This document shows, in pieces, positions 60,879 to 64,000 of a stretch of DNA of 64,000 bases. The notes beneath the pieces are model-generated. The model had not been told where the DNA came from and ran no database searches. It was given only the letters and a program-made list of their open reading frames with translations. Each line of letters starts with the position of its first letter. The stretch's first letter is position 1. This DNA comes from Acidimicrobiia bacterium UBA5794 (lineage in GTDB: Bacteria; Actinomycetota; Acidimicrobiia; Spongiisociales; UBA5794), in the NCBI GenBank assembly GCA_002418265.1, contig DIDS01000007.1, forward strand, positions 15,246 to 79,245, read 5' to 3'. The position numbers were made by a program, and so were the translations under genes.

Positions 60879-61229
60879 TCAGACCAACTCCACCTTCGCC
60901 ATTTCGGCGCCATCGCCCTTGCGGGGTCCGAGCTTGGTTATCCGAAGATATCCGCCCGGTCTTTCTGTGTAGCGTGGCGCCACATCATCGAACAGCTTCG
61001 TGACGGCGTCCTTGTTCTCGATCTTCCTGAGAATCGTCCGCCGTGCGTGGAGATCCCCTCGGCGAGCCTTCGTGATGACCTTTTCCGCGTATGGGCGAAG
61101 CACTTTCGCCTTCGCATGGGTCGTCGTCACTTCCTCATGTTCAATGAGCGAAACGGTGAGGTTCGCCAAGATCTTTCGCTGATGCGATGGGCCTCCGCCG
61201 AGGCGGGCACCCTTCATTGGGCGTGGCAT
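60879..61229 (-). CDS. rplQ: Ribosomal protein bL17
   Basis: 116 residues. GGGPSHQRKILANLTVSLIEHEEVTTTHAKAKVLRPYAEKVITKAR is the L17 core. Start overlaps the rpoA stop by one base. Last gene of the rpmJ-rpsM-rpsK-rpsD-rpoA-rplQ cluster, ending in a heptamer repeat. Confidence 0.97.
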   Translation of the reverse strand: MPRPMKGARLGGGPSHQRKILANLTVSLIEHEEVTTTHAKAKVLRPYAEKVITKARRGDLHARRTILRKIENKDAVTKLFDDVAPRYTERPGGYLRITKLGPRKGDGAEMAKVELV

Positions 61230-62185
61230 CAGACAGGACTCGAATCTGCGTCTGCATAGTTCTTCAGACCGAAACCAAGCTCATCGAGCTTGGCGACAAC
61301 CTCTTCAAGGCTCTTCATGCCAAAGTTCGTGATGTTGAGAAGGTCTTCTTCGGTCTTTTCGATGAGTTCACCAACGGTCTGTACCTGGGCACGTCGCAGA
61401 CAGTTACGAGGACGTTCAGAAAGATCGAGAGCCTCAATGGGAAGATCGAGGTGCTCTTGACCCGATGCTTCGATCGGAACGAGCTCGTCGAGAGCGAGGG
61501 CATCGTACTCTTCCATCTCCGCGAACAGCTCGAAAAGGTTCCGTAGGGTTCCGCCAGCAGAGGAAATAGCCTCAGCGGGCGTGATCGAATTATCGGTCTC
61601 GACATCCAGTATCAACTTGTCAAAGTCGGTTCGCTGCCCAACCTGTGTGTTCTCGACGCGGTATGCAACTTTGCGGACCGGTGAAAAGATCGAGTCGATC
61701 GGAATCACACCGATGGTTTCGCTCTTCTTGTTGCGATCCGCCGAACGGTATCCAACCCCACGCTCCGCGGTCAATTCGATCTCAAGATTGCCACTCGCTG
61801 ACATCTCAGCGAGATGAAGATCCTTGTTGATCACTTCAACCCCTGCTGGAGCATTGATGTCACCAGCTGTGACCTCACCCTTGCCCTTTGCGGACAGGTA
61901 CATGGTTTGTGGTTCCTCGTCGTCGATTCTGAGGACTACCTGCTTGAGGTTCAGAATGAGATCGACAACGTCTTCGACGACACCCTCGATGGTCGAAAAC
62001 TCGTGCTGGACACCGTCGATACGCACGGACGTGATCGCAGCACCCGGGATACGGGCGAGCAACGTACGGCGCATGGTGTTCCCAAGGGTGTAACCGAAGC
62101 CAGGCTCCAGTGGCCCGCAGATGAACTTCGAACGCTCATCTGCGATTTTCTCTTCTTCGATTGTGGGGCGTTGGGTGATGAGCAC
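61229..62185 (-). CDS. rpoA: RNA polymerase alpha subunit
   Basis: 318 residues from GTG 62185 with CAGGAG 5 bases upstream; the longer open frame overlaps rpsD and is not coding. N-terminal assembly domain includes ERSKFICGPLEPGFGYTLGNTMRRTLL. The C-terminal domain starts near 240 and has SERPRNCLRRAQVQTVGELIEKTEEDLLNITNFGMKSLEEV, which binds UP elements and activators. Confidence 0.97.
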   Translation of the reverse strand: MLITQRPTIEEEKIADERSKFICGPLEPGFGYTLGNTMRRTLLARIPGAAITSVRIDGVQHEFSTIEGVVEDVVDLILNLKQVVLRIDDEEPQTMYLSAKGKGEVTAGDINAPAGVEVINKDLHLAEMSASGNLEIELTAERGVGYRSADRNKKSETIGVIPIDSIFSPVRKVAYRVENTQVGQRTDFDKLILDVETDNSITPAEAISSAGGTLRNLFELFAEMEEYDALALDELVPIEASGQEHLDLPIEALDLSERPRNCLRRAQVQTVGELIEKTEEDLLNITNFGMKSLEEVVAKLDELGFGLKNYADADSSPV

Positions 62186-62222
62186 GTTCGCTCCTGTGTT
62201 CGATTCGTTGCTCGTCATCGGT

Positions 62223-62828
62223 CTACTTGGAGTAGAGCTCGACGATGAGTTGTTCCTTGATTTCGGTATCGATCTGCTCCCTGCTCGGAAGTGAATCGAT
62301 CGTGATGGACCGTTCTTTCGTATCAGCCACCAGCCACTCGGGCGTCGAGCGACCGACAGTGTCGATCGAATGCTGGATCGGAAGGATCTCCTTGCTGCGA
62401 TCCTTGATCGTGATGACATCGCCTGGCCGTACTTCATACGAAGGGATGTCGACCTTGCGATCGTTGACAAGGAAGTGAGCGTGGTTCACAAGTTGACGAG
62501 CCTGGGGCCGCGTGCTTGCGAAGCCTGCGCGGTACACGACATTGTCGAGTCGTGTCTCGAGAATCACAAGCAGATTGGTGCCGGTGATGCCGCTCTTCTT
62601 CGCCGCGTTCTTGTAGTACTTGCGGAACTGCTTTTCGAGCACCCCGTACATGAACTTGAGCTTCTGCTTTTCACGGAGCTGAATCTGGTATTGGGACTCG
62701 CGGATGCGCCCACGACCATGCTGACCAGGTGGGTATGGTCGCCTGTCGTAGTACTTGGCCTTGTTCTCATCGAGAAGTTGGCGAGCACGACGGCTGACCT
62801 TGGTTCGTGGGCCTGTGTACCGAGCCAT
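62223..62828 (-). CDS. rpsD: Ribosomal protein uS4
   Basis: 201 residues. YTGPRTKVSRRARQL start, no zinc-binding cysteines (the C- form), and an S4 RNA-binding domain with LDNVVYRAGFASTRPQARQLVNHAHFLVND. Early 16S assembly protein. Confidence 0.97.
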   Translation of the reverse strand: MARYTGPRTKVSRRARQLLDENKAKYYDRRPYPPGQHGRGRIRESQYQIQLREKQKLKFMYGVLEKQFRKYYKNAAKKSGITGTNLLVILETRLDNVVYRAGFASTRPQARQLVNHAHFLVNDRKVDIPSYEVRPGDVITIKDRSKEILPIQHSIDTVGRSTPEWLVADTKERSITIDSLPSREQIDTEIKEQLIVELYSK

Positions 62829-62830
62829 GT

Positions 62831-63319
62831 CTAACGACCCTTCCGCTTCTTCGGGCGGCAGCCGTTGTGCGGCACCGGCGTGACGTCCTTGATGCCCGTG
62901 ATCTCGATACCCATGTTCTGGAGGGTTCGGATCGCGGTCTCACGACCTGAGCCCGAGCCTCGGACGATGACGTCAAGCTTGCGAATTCCCATCTCGCCAG
63001 CTTTCCGAGCTGCCTGTTCGGCCGCGACCTGAGCGGCATAGGGGGTCGACTTGCGTGAGCCCTTGAATCCGACCGATCCGCCTGAGGTCCATGCGGCAAC
63101 CTTGCCATCCTGATCTGTGATCGTGAGGATGGTGTTGTTGAAACTCGCCTTGATGTGTACCTGACCGTGCGAGATCGTCCTTTTGGCTCTTCGACGACGC
63201 TGCTGGGGTGCTGCCGCATCAGGTGAAGTCTGTTCGGGTGCAGGTGCCTGTGGCGGCGCAGCCTGCTCGGGTGCAGCGGCCTGTGGGGCATCGGCCTGTT
63301 CGGTTGCTTCTGTGGTCAT
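62831..63319 (-). CDS. rpsK: Ribosomal protein uS11 with N-terminal extension
   Basis: 162 residues from ATG 63319, about 30 longer than the usual near-130. Residues 1-40 are an Ala/Pro/Gln-rich, low-complexity stretch (many EQA, PQA repeats) followed by a basic RRRRAKR. The conserved domain (HIKASFNNTILTITDQDG to PHNGCRPKKRKGR) is normal. The start ATG overlaps the rpsM stop (TAATG), which argues that the extension is really translated. Confidence 0.94.
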   Translation of the reverse strand: MTTEATEQADAPQAAAPEQAAPPQAPAPEQTSPDAAAPQQRRRRAKRTISHGQVHIKASFNNTILTITDQDGKVAAWTSGGSVGFKGSRKSTPYAAQVAAEQAARKAGEMGIRKLDVIVRGSGSGRETAIRTLQNMGIEITGIKDVTPVPHNGCRPKKRKGR

Positions 63320-63696
63320 TACTTGGTGACCTTCTTCTTGCCTGCGATTGCGACACGCTTGCCCTTGCGTGTGCGAGCGTTGGTATGCGTCCGTTGTCCA
63401 CGCACGGGGAGTCCACGACGATGGCGTAGACCCTGGTAACAACCAATTTCGATCTTGCGCTTGATGTTCTGGGCGGTATCCCGGCGCAGATCACCTTCGA
63501 TCGTGAAGTTGCCGTCGATGAACTGCCTGATCTTGAGAACCTCTGCATCGGAGAGGTCCCTGACCTTGGTGTCCATATCGATTTCAAGTGCGGAAAGGAT
63601 GGTGCGCGAGCTCGAGATTCCTATTCCGAAGACATAGGTCAAACCGATCTCGATACGCTTATCTCGTGGGAGGTCGACTCCGCCGATTCGTGCCAT
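63319..63696 (-). CDS. rpsM: Ribosomal protein uS13
   Basis: 125 residues. ARIGGVDLPRDKRIEIGLTYVFGIG start and RHRRGLPVRGQRTHTNARTRKG tail. Contacts 23S and P-site tRNA. Six bases downstream of rpmJ. Confidence 0.97.
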   Translation of the reverse strand: MARIGGVDLPRDKRIEIGLTYVFGIGISSSRTILSALEIDMDTKVRDLSDAEVLKIRQFIDGNFTIEGDLRRDTAQNIKRKIEIGCYQGLRHRRGLPVRGQRTHTNARTRKGKRVAIAGKKKVTK

Positions 63697-63702
63697 TCGT
63701 GG

Positions 63703-63816
63703 TTACCCCTGACGCTGCTTGTGGCGTGGGTTCTGACAGATGACCCACACACGGCCATGCCTGTTGATGACGCGACAGTTGTCGCACATCTTCTTTGCAG
63801 AGGCTCTGACTTTCAT
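63703..63816 (-). CDS. rpmJ: Ribosomal protein bL36
   Basis: 37 residues, found by reading the minus strand: MKVRASAKKMCDNCRVINR then HGRVWVICQNPRHKQRQG. Zinc ligands C11, C14, C27 and H32, the C+ form. Position upstream of rpsM is the standard one. Too short for the usual length cut-offs. Confidence 0.95.
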   Translation of the reverse strand: MKVRASAKKMCDNCRVINRHGRVWVICQNPRHKQRQG

Positions 63817-64000
63817 GCGGGCTTCCTGTCTGTGTTCTCGGTCAGGACACCGTCGATACCAGATGCGGAGAGGTGGGCGTCAAGCACGCAGGTCCCGGGT
63901 CCGGGTTGCCTGTGTGATTGACGTCTACTCCAGCGACGGCCGAGCGAAACCCGTTGGTTGGGCGTGGAGGCTCGGCGATCCGCCGATATCAACGACGTCG
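63817..64000. other. No confident gene at the right edge
   Basis: In most actinobacteria infA would lie upstream of rpmJ, but no frame here matches the C-terminus of IF-1. One minus-strand frame stays open from the edge to a TAG about 76 bp in (ending FARPSLE), and another is open across the stretch and overlaps the rpmJ ATG. Either could be the end of an upstream gene; neither is recognisable. Confidence 0.4.

Noticed and set aside
63817..64000. infA upstream of rpmJ
   Set aside because: Expected by synteny, but no frame gives the IF-1 C-terminal sequence.

Overview
The window looks like a chromosome segment of a moderately GC-rich actinobacterium. It has a WhiB-type Fe-S protein, a GuaB3-type IMP dehydrogenase, a mycothiol-dependent-type MDMPI domain, an actinobacterial-style ribosomal protein / RpoA / TruA / GlmM / Alr / Tsa / GroES gene order, and many leaderless or GTG/TTG starts. 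It most resembles uncultivated Acidimicrobiia-like Actinomycetota, but that placement is inference. No rRNA, tRNA, CRISPR array, prophage or transposase was found. Almost everything is housekeeping, and the unusual content is in RNA regulation and intergenic repeats.

Layout. 0-5 kb: moaE (-), an HtrA protease, a DUF2342 zincin, then an Na/Pi cotransporter with a separate phoU. 5-10 kb: an acyl-CoA dehydrogenase, then a minus-strand block of tatA, ECF sigma factor, double-module anti-sigma factor and RseB homologue, plus an unknown anchored protein and a WhiB protein. 10-25 kb: a central-carbon region (sdhCAB, malic enzyme, mdh, icd, sucCD and a B12-binding mutase subunit) with HU and the purN-purH-folD operon. 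25-35 kb: a FetB-like permease, PcrA helicase, an orphan CheA-receiver hybrid, guaB3-guaA and trpS. 35-43.6 kb: cimA behind a Thr/Ile-rich leader peptide, an unknown membrane protein behind two CRP-like operators, an aromatic amino acid decarboxylase with a Nudix hydrolase, GNAT, DoxX, and groES-groEL behind two CIRCE operators. 43.6-52 kb: one long minus-strand run acpS-nnr-alr-DmpA-udg-tsaE-tsaB-rimI-tsaD-S2P. 52-64 kb: a DsbA-like protein, glmM and glmS with a glmS ribozyme between them, rplM-rpsI, ilvA (+), truA, a Yip1-like protein, Nudix, and rpmJ-rpsM-rpsK-rpsD-rpoA-rplQ.

How the parts connect. CimA and IlvA give two routes to 2-oxobutyrate for isoleucine, and CimA appears to be controlled by a leader peptide carrying Ile and Thr codons. 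The HtrA, sigma/anti-sigma/RseB, TatA and site-2-protease genes together provide most parts of an envelope-stress pathway. GlmM, GlmS, Alr and AcpS supply wall and lipid precursors, with GlmS probably under feedback by a self-cleaving ribozyme.

The most distinctive non-coding feature is a set of 7-bp tandem repeats of three sequence families plus a GC-rich double hairpin. They sit at about a dozen places, nearly always directly against or across gene stop codons. A degenerate in-phase run of twelve heptamers lies inside the CheA linker.
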